A stretch of 12,183 nucleotides of DNA from NCBI GenBank assembly GCA_050742975.1, contig JBOGDQ010000250.1, forward strand, positions 1 through 12,183. The letters run 5' to 3'. The position numbers and the translations under genes are program-made. The stretch is from JBDTGE01 sp050742975. GTDB taxonomy: Bacteria; Actinomycetota; Actinomycetes; Mycobacteriales; Jatrophihabitantaceae. Under the pieces are notes generated by a model. That model saw nothing but the letters and a program-made list of their open reading frames with translations. It had not been told where the DNA came from and searched no databases. Shown here piece by piece: positions 1 through 6,835 of the stretch (positions are counted from its first letter, which is position 1; each line of letters opens with the position of its first letter).

Positions 1-20
1 GCGGACGCAACCAACCTGGG

Positions 21-33
21 TATGATAATCGTA
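21..33 (+). promoter_or_regulatory. Promoter -10 and probable autoregulatory operator of vapBC
   Basis: TATGAT at 21-26 is a near-consensus -10 element whose expected start point falls on or next to the ATG at 33, so the mRNA is probably leaderless; there is no ribosome-binding site upstream. The same bases form a 13-base pseudo-palindrome centred on base 27 with a single mismatched pair (23/31). Ribbon-helix-helix antitoxins of this kind usually repress their own promoter by binding such short repeats, so operator use is inferred. The -35 region would lie at or beyond the window edge. Confidence 0.5.
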
Positions 34-290
34 TGAAACGGATCACGGTCAGCCTTCCGGACGATCTCGTCGACCGGATCAAGCATGCGGCCGGTGGCGA
101 GGGTCAGGTCAGTTCGTATGTCGCGACCGCGTTGGCCGATTTTCAGGAGCGCGAAGGTCTTGAGGACATCCTCGCGGCATGGCGTTCGCAGACGCCTATC
201 GCCGAGGACGTGCTGCGTCAGGTCGCTGCCGAGCTCGACGGGGTCGGCCTCGTGAAGGCATCACCACGAGGCAGCCGGCAGGCGGGGTGA
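33..290 (+). CDS. vapB: VapB-type ribbon-helix-helix antitoxin
   Basis: 85 residues. The N-terminal part reads KRITVSLPDDLVDRIKHAA followed by a second helix around residues 27-38, the pattern of a ribbon-helix-helix (CopG/Arc-like) DNA-binding fold: one beta strand (residues 3-8) and two helices. The acidic C-terminal half (about residues 40-75) would be the toxin-wrapping segment. In the family the antitoxin dimer binds its own operator and neutralises the partner PIN-domain RNase. Its stop codon overlaps the GTG start of the next gene by four bases, the tight coupling typical of toxin-antitoxin operons. The ATG at 33 sits about 7 bases after a TATGAT box, consistent with leaderless translation. 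The family call is firm; the exact VapB subfamily is not determined. Confidence 0.8.
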   Translation: MKRITVSLPDDLVDRIKHAAGGEGQVSSYVATALADFQEREGLEDILAAWRSQTPIAEDVLRQVAAELDGVGLVKASPRGSRQAG

Positions 291-685
291 GCAAGACGCA
301 ACGGACAAGCGGGCTCACGCTGGATACCGGCGCGCTGATCGCTCTCGATCATCCGGCCTCGGCGATCCTCATGCAGGCCCGCTTGGACGAGGCGCTTCGG
401 CGGGGCGGCTCGATCTGCATTCCCGCAGGCGTCATCGCGCAGGCTTGGCGTGGCCCGCGGCAAGTCAGGTTGGCACGGCTGATCAGATCCCGAGATGTGG
501 ACATCGCTGTCATGACACTCAGCGTCGCGCGCACGGTCGGGGAGATGTGCGCCGACACTGGCCACGCCGACATAGTCGACGGTCACGTCGCGCTCTGCGC
601 CCGCGAACGTACACACGCGGTTGTCACCAGCGACCCCAACGACCTCGCCCGCGTCGATCCCGCTCTGTCATTGATCCGCGTGTAG
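287..685 (+). CDS. vapC: VapC-type PIN-domain toxin RNase
   Basis: 132 residues from the GTG at 287. PIN-domain hallmarks are visible: LDTGALIALD near the N-terminus with the first metal-binding aspartate D13, IPAGVIAQAWR at 45-55 (Gln where many PIN proteins have the second acid, common in this actinobacterial subgroup), ADIVDGH with D95 and D98, and VVTSDPNDL with D116. The family are Mg2+-dependent endoribonucleases that cut tRNA, rRNA or mRNA and arrest growth when the antitoxin is lost; the target here cannot be read from the sequence. I chose GTG 287 because it overlaps the antitoxin stop (287-290) and leaves a normal PIN length. The in-frame ATG at 179 would add 36 residues read out of frame across vapB. 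The catalytic residues look intact, so an active toxin is expected. Confidence 0.85.
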   Translation: MSKTQRTSGLTLDTGALIALDHPASAILMQARLDEALRRGGSICIPAGVIAQAWRGPRQVRLARLIRSRDVDIAVMTLSVARTVGEMCADTGHADIVDGHVALCARERTHAVVTSDPNDLARVDPALSLIRV

Positions 686-1004
686 AACGTCCCGGCCGCG
701 GCCGCGACATGGTGCGAATCGACCGGCGCTAGCATGGAGCCGTAACTCCGCCACAAGCTGGGACGCTGCTGGGTTTGCGGCGACCTGCGGTGCGCGGTTG
801 TCGACCCGCCCGTCGATCGGCTGCTTGGGGCGCTCGCAGTGGGCGGTCCGTCGGCTCCGCGCCGTCGCTCTTGCCGAGCGCGGTGGGGCCCGCGGCGTCT
901 CGGGGCACCCGGGGGTGTGCTGGCGGACGTCCATCGTCGGACCGCCGGGTGTGTGCGGAGTTATGCCCGGCCACCGAGGCGGGGCCGTTCACGAGGAGGA
1001 GTCT
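686..1004 (+). other. Gene-free stretch; possible structured leader RNA of the helicase gene
   Basis: No convincing gene lies here. The open frames are GC-driven and their translations are rich in Arg, Cys, Trp and Gly, unlike the proteins on either side. TAGCAT at 730-735 is a possible -10 element. Paired segments are visible: 741-750 with 956-965 (10 bp including one G-U, extendable inward by about 4 pairs with one bulge), 842-850 with 938-946 (9 bp, perfect), and small hairpins such as 801-805/812-816 and 857-862/878-883. Together they would close a branched fold of about 225 bases ending some 40 bases before the helicase start. The sequence matches no riboswitch or RNA family that I recognise. 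Chance pairing is easy at this GC content, so the RNA itself is inference. Confidence 0.35.
993..1000 (+). promoter_or_regulatory. Ribosome-binding site deciding the helicase start
   Basis: GAGGAGGA is a near-perfect anti-16S match ending four bases before the GTG at 1005. It supports that GTG as the start rather than the ATG-initiated extension from 798, which has no such site and weak coding character. Confidence 0.75.
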
Positions 1005-3122
1005 GTGGCTCGAGCAGGCCGGCGTCAGGTGGGCGCTCGCCGTACCGCTGCGCCGAAGCAGCAACGCGTCCGCATCGCCGAGGACGTCATCTCGATGCTC
1101 GCCCGCGCCGTGCGTGAGGTCGAAGCTGCGGTCGAGCGTCGCCGAGTGACGTCCGCGGTGCGCACGAAGTTCCAGGTCGTCGCACTACTTGTGCGTGAGG
1201 AGCACGCCCGCGTCCAGGTGAGCCAGACCAGCAGCCGGGCCCACCGGGCCGAGCAGATCAAGCGCCTGGACGGGATCGCGACGATCCTCGCGAAGACCGC
1301 TGTACGGGACCCCGCGCTCCTCGCGCTCCTCGCCGAGGATGCCGTCGTCTCCGACGCGGCGAAATCGCTCAGGCGGGACATGTTGGGGGCGGCGGGTATC
1401 GAACCGCCCCCCGAAGAGACCGCGCCAGCCGAGCCAGTCGTCACCGAGCGTCGGGTGGTGCCCCGATCGGTCCTCTCGCGGCAGCTGGCCAACCCGTTCC
1501 TCGCCCCCGACTTCTCGGGCGCCCGACCGAGCACGGCCGGCCCGCGCCGCCTGGCCGGTTGGGAGCTGCTCAACCCGCTCCTGAGCTCGTTCGAACGTGC
1601 CGGCGGCGGAGCCCCGGCGTGCATGGAACTGCCGGTAGCGGCCCCTCCGCGCGTGCGGGGGAACCGGGAGCTGATGCCCCACCAGGTGCAGCTGGTCGCC
1701 GCTGCCGCGGCCGGCCACCGGACCTTCCTGCTCGCCGACGAGCCGGGCCTGGGCAAGACGGCTCAGGCGCTGCGCGCCGCGGAGGCGGCGAACGCCTACC
1801 CGCTGCTGGCGGTCGTACCGAGCGTTGTCAAGACCAACTGGGCGCGCGAGGCCGCCATGTGGACACCGAACCGCTCGGCCACCGTGGTCCATGGCAACGG
1901 TGACACCGTCGACGGCTTCGCCGACATCGTCGTGGTCAACTACGAGGTGCTCGACCGCCATGTGGGGTGGTTCGGCGAGTTCGGCTTCCGCGGCATGGTC
2001 CTGGACGAGGCGCACTTCATCAAGAACAGGACTTCCCAACGCTCGCAGCATGTCCTGGACCTCTCCGAACGCATCCGGTCGCGCACCGCGCGCCCTTTGC
2101 TGATGGCTCTCACCGGCACCCCGCTGATCAACGACATCGAGGACTTCCGGGCCATCTGGCAGTTCCTCGGCTGGATCGACGAGACCGAGCCGCTCGCCGA
2201 GCTGATGGACTGCCTCGAGGAGACCGGCGTCACGCCCGCGGATCCGGGGTTCTACCCGGCCGCTCGCAGGTGCGTGATCGATCTCGGCATAGTTCGCCGT
2301 CGCAAAATCGATGTGGCTGCCGACATCCCCGCCCGCCGTACCGCCGACCTGCCCGTCGAACTCGACGACAAGGTCGGCCGGTCGATCCGGGCGGCCGAGC
2401 GCGACCTCGCTCGCCGGCTGGTGACGCGGTACGAGAGCGCACTGGCGAGCCGTAAGTCCGGTGCCGTCGATGGCATCGACCACGACCTCGTGCGCAAGGT
2501 GGCCACCTGGGAGCAGAAGGACACGAGCTCGACGACGACCGGCGAGAACGTGTTCAGCATGATGCGACGCATCGGCCAGGCGAAGGCCGGCCTCGCCGCC
2601 GACTACGCTGCACAGCTCGCGCGGAGCGCGGGCAAAGTGGTCTTCTTCGCCAAGCATGTCGACGTCATGGACGTCGCGGAGCAGGCCTTCGCCAGGCAGG
2701 GGATGCGCTTCTCCTCGATCCGGGGCGGCCAGACCCCGACGTCGCGGCAGAAGAACGTCGACGCCTTCGTGAACGATTCCGACGTGGCCATCGCGGTCTG
2801 CTCCCTGACGGCGGCCGGCGTGGGTCTCAATCTGCAGGTCGCCTCCAACATCGTGCTTGCCGAGCTGTCCTGGACCGACGCGGAGCAGACACAGGCCATC
2901 GACCGCAGCCACCGCATCGGTCAGACCGAACCCGTCACCGCGTGGCGCATCATCGCCGCGCAGACCATCGACAGCAGGATCGCTGAGTTGATCGACCGCA
3001 AAGCAGGGCTCGCCGCGAGAGCCATGGACGGCTCGGATGATGACGTGTGGTCATCGGCCGACGTGCAGCACGAGGCGCTGGTCGCATTGCTGACAGATGC
3101 GCTGTCCGCCGTGGGCGCGTGA
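1005..3122 (+). CDS. SNF2-family DEAD/DEAH helicase-like ATPase
   Basis: 705 residues from GTG 1005. The C-terminal two thirds is a complete SNF2/superfamily 2 motor. It has motif I with the Walker lysine in DEPGLGKT (K251), Walker B DEAH at 334-337, motif III TGTP at 370-373, and the SNF2-specific motif VI in QAIDRSHRIGQ (630-640), whose arginines act as fingers. A helix-rich region of about 230 residues precedes the motor: a coiled stretch (roughly 15-120), then a Pro/Ala-rich linker. I do not recognise this region. SNF2 proteins translocate on double-stranded DNA and remodel protein-DNA or branched DNA. The compact motor without large inserts recalls SMARCAL1/RapA-like bacterial forms. No nuclease, methylase or phospholipase-D gene adjoins it, so a DISARM or restriction role is not shown. 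It sits alone after vapBC, possibly behind a structured leader. The motor call is secure; the biological role is open. Confidence 0.9.
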   Translation: MARAGRRQVGARRTAAPKQQRVRIAEDVISMLARAVREVEAAVERRRVTSAVRTKFQVVALLVREEHARVQVSQTSSRAHRAEQIKRLDGIATILAKTAVRDPALLALLAEDAVVSDAAKSLRRDMLGAAGIEPPPEETAPAEPVVTERRVVPRSVLSRQLANPFLAPDFSGARPSTAGPRRLAGWELLNPLLSSFERAGGGAPACMELPVAAPPRVRGNRELMPHQVQLVAAAAAGHRTFLLADEPGLGKTAQALRAAEAANAYPLLAVVPSVVKTNWAREAAMWTPNRSATVVHGNGDTVDGFADIVVVNYEVLDRHVGWFGEFGFRGMVLDEAHFIKNRTSQRSQHVLDLSERIRSRTARPLLMALTGTPLINDIEDFRAIWQFLGWIDETEPLAELMDCLEETGVTPADPGFYPAARRCVIDLGIVRRRKIDVAADIPARRTADLPVELDDKVGRSIRAAERDLARRLVTRYESALASRKSGAVDGIDHDLVRKVATWEQKDTSSTTTGENVFSMMRRIGQAKAGLAADYAAQLARSAGKVVFFAKHVDVMDVAEQAFARQGMRFSSIRGGQTPTSRQKNVDAFVNDSDVAIAVCSLTAAGVGLNLQVASNIVLAELSWTDAEQTQAIDRSHRIGQTEPVTAWRIIAAQTIDSRIAELIDRKAGLAARAMDGSDDDVWSSADVQHEALVALLTDALSAVGA

Positions 3123-3134
3123 GGCTCGCGAGCC
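3123..3134. repeat. Perfect 12-base palindrome directly after the helicase stop
   Basis: GGCTCGCGAGCC begins on the first base after the TGA of the helicase gene and is its own reverse complement. It could be the stem of a short terminator, although no T-run follows and the loop would be tight, or a site at the recombination junction that truncated the glyoxalase-like gene next to it. Confidence 0.4.
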
Positions 3135-3141
3135 CCTGCGC

Positions 3142-3225
3142 TCCACCGAGAACCTGACACCAGAAATCAGCGATCATCCTGGTATCGACGGCATCGATAG
3201 CGATGACGGCGATGCGGCTCGGCAC
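3142..3225 (-). pseudogene. N-terminal remnant of a glyoxalase-like (VOC) gene
   Basis: From GTG 3225 the minus strand reads 28 codons with the unmistakable opening of a glyoxalase-like (VOC superfamily) protein: RIAVIAIDAVDTRMIADFW then CQVLGG, in which the beta strand and the D/W/C/VLG pattern of the first beta-alpha unit are intact. After VLGG the similarity stops. The frame continues only into sequence antisense to the helicase 3' end, which looks nothing like the rest of a VOC domain (normally 110-140 residues). The missing part was not found upstream of the helicase gene on either strand. A weak purine-rich stretch, GGAGAG, lies about 11 bases upstream of the GTG. I read this as a gene cut off by the event that brought in or deleted up to the helicase block. 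It shares its strand with sppA upstream of it. Confidence 0.6.
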
Positions 3226-3364
3226 GCGGACATCATCTCTCCAAGTCTTGCAGGAGACTCGGGTGCTTCGGTTCCCAGCCGAGTGCCTGCCGGGTGTGGG
3301 TACTGGACGAAGGCTGGTCGGTCGCAAAAATCGGGCCAAGAGGGCCGTAGGTCTCCTGGGGCAC

Positions 3365-5005
3365 TCAGCGCACGGTGAGCGGCGGCATGCGCAGTACGGC
3401 GGTTGCGGGCAGTCCCAGCGCTGCGGCGACGTCGGCAATGGCCGGCAGCGTCGCGACCGCTACGGCGCGCGGATCCTCGGAGTTCTTCGCGCGCCCAAGG
3501 CGTGCCAATCGGCCGACATGTAGGGCCGGCCGCACCGGCGCATTGTCGGGCAGCCCGGCACGCGAACGGGCGATCCGGACGGCATCGCGCAGGCCGCCGA
3601 GCTCGTCGACCAGTCCGATGCCGAGCGCGTCGCTGCCCGTCCAGACGCGCCCCCGCGCGACGCTCTCGATCTCGGCGATCGGACGGCCCCGACCCTGCGC
3701 CACCTTGGCCACGAAGTCGTCGTAGATCGCATCGATCATTGCGCTCAACCGCTCCCGCTCGTCGTCGCTGAAGCCGCGTCGGGTAGAGAACATCAGCGAC
3801 CTGGCCCCGTGCGACACCGTGCCCGTCGTCAGGCCGATGCGATCGAGCAGCTCGCGAGTGACGAACTTGCCGCCGAACACGCCGATCGACCCGGTCAGCG
3901 TCGACGGCAGCGCCACGATCACGTCGGCCGGACAGGCGATGTAGTAGCCACCCGAGGCCGCGGCCTGCCCCATCGACACGACCACCGGCTTGCCGAGTTC
4001 GCGCACGCGACACACCTCGCGCCAGATCGCCTCGGAGGCGAGCGCCGATCCTCCCGGCGAGTCGACGTGCAGGACGACGGCTCCGACATGCTCATCGCTC
4101 GCGGCAGCACGCAGCGCCGCGGTGATCGAGTCACTGCCCAGCCGGCTTCCGATCGGTGCGTGCCGCGAGCGCCCGGACACGATCGTCCCGCGCGCCTCGA
4201 TCAGCGCGACATGACCCGTGCGGCGCACCGGCAGGCGCGGTCGGCGGCGCGGGCGCCAGCGGTCGGCGAACAGCAGCTCCGCGTCGGTGCCCACCCGCGC
4301 ACGCATCGCGGCGTAGGCCTCGTCCCGGTAACCGAGCCGATCGACCAGCCCGGCCGCACGTGCCTCCGGCGCGGTGTGCGGCCCGGTGTCGACCAGCTCG
4401 CGCACCCGGGCCGGCGCGAGCGCGCGCCCGTCGGCGATCGCCGTGACGGCCTGGTCGAAGATCGACTCGGCCAGCCGGTCGAGCGCGGTGCGATGCGCTT
4501 CGGTGAACTCGGTGCGCATGACGCGGTCGGCAGCGTTCTTGAACTCGTGGCGCTGCTCGAGCTGGGGCTCGATGCCGAGGCGGTCCAGTGCGCTGCGCAC
4601 GAACGTCGTCTCCACGCCGACCCCCAGCAGGCCGAGGCCGGCGCCGGGCTGCAGCCAGATCTCGTCGAAGCCGGTGGCCAGCACGTACGCGGCGAGCTCG
4701 CCGGATTCCTCCCCGAAACCCTCCGCCCACGCCAGCGTCGGCTTGCCGCTCGCCGCGAACGCCCGCACCCCGAGTCGCAGCTCGTGCATCGCCGCCCAGG
4801 CAAGAGCCGGTCCGACCTTCGCGATCAAGCCGACGACGTGCCGGTCGGCGGCCGCCTCGTGCAGCGCGCGCAAGGTCGGGCGCAGCTGATGAGCGCCGCG
4901 AGTGCGCAGCCGCGCGAACCAGTCACCCGGATCGGGCGCGGCGGGCAGTTCGGTCAGATCAAGTTCGAGCAACAGGGCCGGACGACGGCCTGGCAGCGTA
5001 GGCAT
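3365..5005 (-). CDS. sppA: Signal peptide peptidase SppA, 67K type (peptidase family S49)
   Basis: 546 residues with two tandem S49 (ClpP/crotonase-like) domains, the 67K architecture. The N-terminal domain (about 30-260) carries the general-base lysine in RHEFKNAAD (K156). The C-terminal domain (about 275-480) carries the nucleophile in GQAAASGGYYIAC (S351), preceded by the oxyanion segment HVDSPGGSALASEA. Both catalytic residues are present, so activity is expected. SppA enzymes degrade cleaved signal peptides and membrane-protein fragments at the cytoplasmic membrane. Unlike E. coli SppA, no N-terminal transmembrane segment is visible: the start reads MPTLPGRRPALLLELDL. ATG 5005 was chosen because upstream frame residues are proline-rich and non-homologous. 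No strong Shine-Dalgarno precedes it (GGTGGG at best). The zinc-finger gene ends 35 bases upstream on the same strand, so the two may be co-transcribed. Confidence 0.88.
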   Translation of the reverse strand: MPTLPGRRPALLLELDLTELPAAPDPGDWFARLRTRGAHQLRPTLRALHEAAADRHVVGLIAKVGPALAWAAMHELRLGVRAFAASGKPTLAWAEGFGEESGELAAYVLATGFDEIWLQPGAGLGLLGVGVETTFVRSALDRLGIEPQLEQRHEFKNAADRVMRTEFTEAHRTALDRLAESIFDQAVTAIADGRALAPARVRELVDTGPHTAPEARAAGLVDRLGYRDEAYAAMRARVGTDAELLFADRWRPRRRPRLPVRRTGHVALIEARGTIVSGRSRHAPIGSRLGSDSITAALRAAASDEHVGAVVLHVDSPGGSALASEAIWREVCRVRELGKPVVVSMGQAAASGGYYIACPADVIVALPSTLTGSIGVFGGKFVTRELLDRIGLTTGTVSHGARSLMFSTRRGFSDDERERLSAMIDAIYDDFVAKVAQGRGRPIAEIESVARGRVWTGSDALGIGLVDELGGLRDAVRIARSRAGLPDNAPVRPALHVGRLARLGRAKNSEDPRAVAVATLPAIADVAAALGLPATAVLRMPPLTVR

Positions 5006-5040
5006 GAGCCCACCGTAGGGAGGGAGTCGAGGATGACGCG

Positions 5041-5280
5041 TCAGCGGCCCGGGCGCAGCGGTGTCAGCCAACCCAGCAGGCCCCCGCCCGCGTTCTTGAC
5101 CGGTCCGCCCGGCACGGGTTGAGCACGGTGCGCCTCTGGTACCGGTTCGGGATCCGGCTGTGGTGCCGCCTGCGCCGGGTACTCGTGCCGGAACTGCGGG
5201 TGATCGTGCCGGCAGTGGTCGTCAAGTTCGGTGTTCCAGTCGAAGCGCAGCTCACATTTGGGGCACTGATGGATCGTCAT
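5041..5280 (-). CDS. Small C2H2-type zinc-finger protein
   Basis: 79 residues. The N-terminus holds one C2H2 finger: C6 and C9 in CPKCELRF, then H22 and H27 (H25 is an alternative ligand) in DDHCRHDH, spaced C-x2-C-x12-H-x4-H with the aromatic F13 at the usual hydrophobic position. The remaining 50 residues are Pro/Gln/Glu-rich, probably disordered, ending in a short Gly/Leu/Trp tail. Similar small single-finger proteins are known in actinobacteria without assigned function; nucleic-acid or protein binding is only inferred. Start ATG 5280 is supported by GAGAGGAG about 8 bases upstream. It lies directly upstream of sppA on the same strand and diverges from dgdA. Confidence 0.7.
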   Translation of the reverse strand: MTIHQCPKCELRFDWNTELDDHCRHDHPQFRHEYPAQAAPQPDPEPVPEAHRAQPVPGGPVKNAGGGLLGWLTPLRPGR

Positions 5281-5442
5281 CGCGCGACTCCTCTCACCGC
5301 GTTTCGTGCGGTCGCGGCACCATCAACGCTAAGCGCGTCGACTCGCCGCTGCCACCAACGGCGCGGTGTTTTCCGGTGATACACAGCGTTTGCCCACCAA
5401 GCGGTCATCGACCTCGCAGGCAGACGCGGCCGTCGCTCGTTC

Positions 5443-5448
5443 TACGCT
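5443..5448 (+). promoter_or_regulatory. Probable -10 box giving a leaderless dgdA transcript
   Basis: TACGCT fits the actinobacterial TANNNT -10 pattern and ends six bases before the dgdA ATG, so transcription should begin on the start codon. No Shine-Dalgarno sequence is present upstream of the ATG, which agrees with leaderless translation. No clear -35 element is seen at the expected spacing. Confidence 0.45.
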
Positions 5449-5454
5449 GCAGCC

Positions 5455-6795
5455 ATGGCTGATCCGATCACGGGTACTTCAGGGACCGATTCGTTCTGGG
5501 CTGACGTCGACAGGCACCTCGTGCGCTACTCCGGCGCGGGCGCGTTCACCCACGAGGTCATCGACCGGGCCGCGGGCAGCTTCGTGTACACCGCGGACGG
5601 CAGGAAGATCCTCGACTTCACGTCCGGCCAGATGAGTTGCATCCTCGGCCACTCGCATCCGGAGATCGTGGCGACGGTCCAGCGGCAGATCGCCTCGCTC
5701 GACCACCTGTTCAGCGGGATGCTCAGCCGCCCCGTCGTCGACCTGGCGCGGCGGCTGGCCCAGTCGCTGCCGGATCCGCTGGAGAAGGTACTGCTGCTCA
5801 CCACCGGCGCGGAGTCGAACGAGGCCGCGATCCGGATGGCCAAGCTGGTCACGGGCAAGCACGAGATCGTGTCCTTCGCGCGGTCCTGGCACGGGATGAC
5901 GCAGGCCGCCGCGAGCGCCACCTACAGCTCCGGTCGCAAGGGTTACGGGCCGGCCGCCCCGGGCAACTTCGCCATCCCGACGCCCAACGCCTACCGCCCC
6001 GACTTCATCACCCCGGACGGCGCGCTGGACTGGCGGCGCCAGCTGGACTTCGCGTTCGAACTCATCGACGCGCAGTCGGTCGGCAGCCTGGCCGCGTGCA
6101 TCCTCGAGCCCATCCTGAGCTCGGGCGGGGTCATCGAACCGCCGGTCGGCTACCTCGCCGCGCTGCAGGACAAGTGCCGCGAGCGCGGGATGCTGCTGAT
6201 CCTCGACGAGGCGCAGACCGGGCTGTGCCGGACGGGGGACTGGTACGCGTTCGAGCGCGACGGCGTCGTCCCCGACCTGATCACCCTGTCCAAGACGCTC
6301 GGTGCCGGATTGCCGCTGGCCGCCGTGGTCACAACCGCGGAGATCGAGCGCACGGCGCACGAGCGCGGTTTCCTGTTCTTCACCACGCACGTCTCCGATC
6401 CGCTCGTGGCGGCCGTCGGAAACACCGTGCTCGACGTGCTCGAACGTGACCACCTGGACGAGCAGGCGGCGAAGCTGGGCGCGTTCCTGCGGCACGGGCT
6501 CGAGGACATCGCAGAACGTCACGAGACGGTCGGCGACATCCGCGGCCGCGGGCTGCTGGCGGGTATGGAGCTCGTCCTGGATCGGCGGACGAAGCAGAGT
6601 TCCGACGAGCTCGGCGCGCAGGTGACCCGGCGCTGCCTCGAACTCGGACTGCACATGAACATCGTGCAGCTGCCCGGGATGGGCAGCACGTTCCGGATCG
6701 CACCCGCCCTCACGTCGACGCAGGAGGAGCTGTCACTCGGCCTGACGATCCTCGATCAGGCGATCGGCGAGGTCTCGGCCCGCGTCCGCAGCTGA
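5455..6795 (+). CDS. dgdA: 2,2-dialkylglycine decarboxylase, PLP-dependent class III aminotransferase fold
   Basis: 446 residues, close to the 433 of Burkholderia cepacia DgdA, with long recalled identities: DFTSGQMS, LDHLFSGMLSRPVVDLA, TTGAESNEAAIRMAKLVTG, SWHGMT, ILDEAQTG, LSKTLGAGLPLA, TTHVSDPL, MNIVQLPGMG. Counterparts of known active-site residues fall at a constant offset of 7-8: Q59, W145, D251 (pyridine-nitrogen aspartate), Q254, K280 (Schiff-base lysine) and R414 (substrate carboxylate). The enzyme decarboxylates 2,2-dialkylglycines such as 2-aminoisobutyrate, giving CO2 and a ketone, and then transaminates pyruvate to alanine, so it lets cells use alpha,alpha-dialkyl amino acids. 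It is cytosolic and typically tetrameric. No DgdR-like LysR regulator lies beside it, unlike the Burkholderia locus. Start ATG 5455 follows a TACGCT box with leaderless spacing. The function call is strong for a sequence-only reading. Confidence 0.9.
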   Translation: MADPITGTSGTDSFWADVDRHLVRYSGAGAFTHEVIDRAAGSFVYTADGRKILDFTSGQMSCILGHSHPEIVATVQRQIASLDHLFSGMLSRPVVDLARRLAQSLPDPLEKVLLLTTGAESNEAAIRMAKLVTGKHEIVSFARSWHGMTQAAASATYSSGRKGYGPAAPGNFAIPTPNAYRPDFITPDGALDWRRQLDFAFELIDAQSVGSLAACILEPILSSGGVIEPPVGYLAALQDKCRERGMLLILDEAQTGLCRTGDWYAFERDGVVPDLITLSKTLGAGLPLAAVVTTAEIERTAHERGFLFFTTHVSDPLVAAVGNTVLDVLERDHLDEQAAKLGAFLRHGLEDIAERHETVGDIRGRGLLAGMELVLDRRTKQSSDELGAQVTRRCLELGLHMNIVQLPGMGSTFRIAPALTSTQEELSLGLTILDQAIGEVSARVRS

Positions 6796-6814
6796 GCCGC
6801 GGCCCGCTCAGCGG

Positions 6815-6835
6815 CCGGGCGCGCTCAGCGCCCGG
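6815..6835. terminator. Strong hairpin between convergent dgdA and GGDEF-like gene
   Basis: An 8-bp perfect GC stem (6815-6822 with 6828-6835) closes a five-base loop, GCTCA, 20 bases after the dgdA stop. The loop holds the TGA stop of the minus-strand gene (6825-6827). A second, weaker hairpin (6796-6800 with 6811-6815) precedes it, and the nonamer CGCTCAGCG occurs in both loops (6805-6813 and 6822-6830). No T-run follows, as is common in actinobacteria. A bidirectional terminator is the natural reading. Confidence 0.6.

Noticed and set aside
179..286. Longer VapC start at ATG 179
   Set aside because: Would overlap almost the whole 3' part of vapB out of frame; PIN homology begins after GTG 287, which is coupled to the vapB stop.
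798..1004. 69-residue N-terminal extension of the helicase from ATG 798
   Set aside because: Translation is Cys/Trp/Arg-rich and unlike the rest of the protein, there is no ribosome-binding site at 798, and GAGGAGGA precedes GTG 1005 at ideal spacing.
1185..2912. 575-codon minus-strand frame inside the helicase gene
   Set aside because: Antisense shadow; the plus strand carries all SNF2 motifs in order.
3809..5122. Long plus-strand open frame of 437 codons opposite sppA
   Set aside because: His/Arg/Gln-rich antisense shadow of sppA produced by high third-position GC; no family resemblance.
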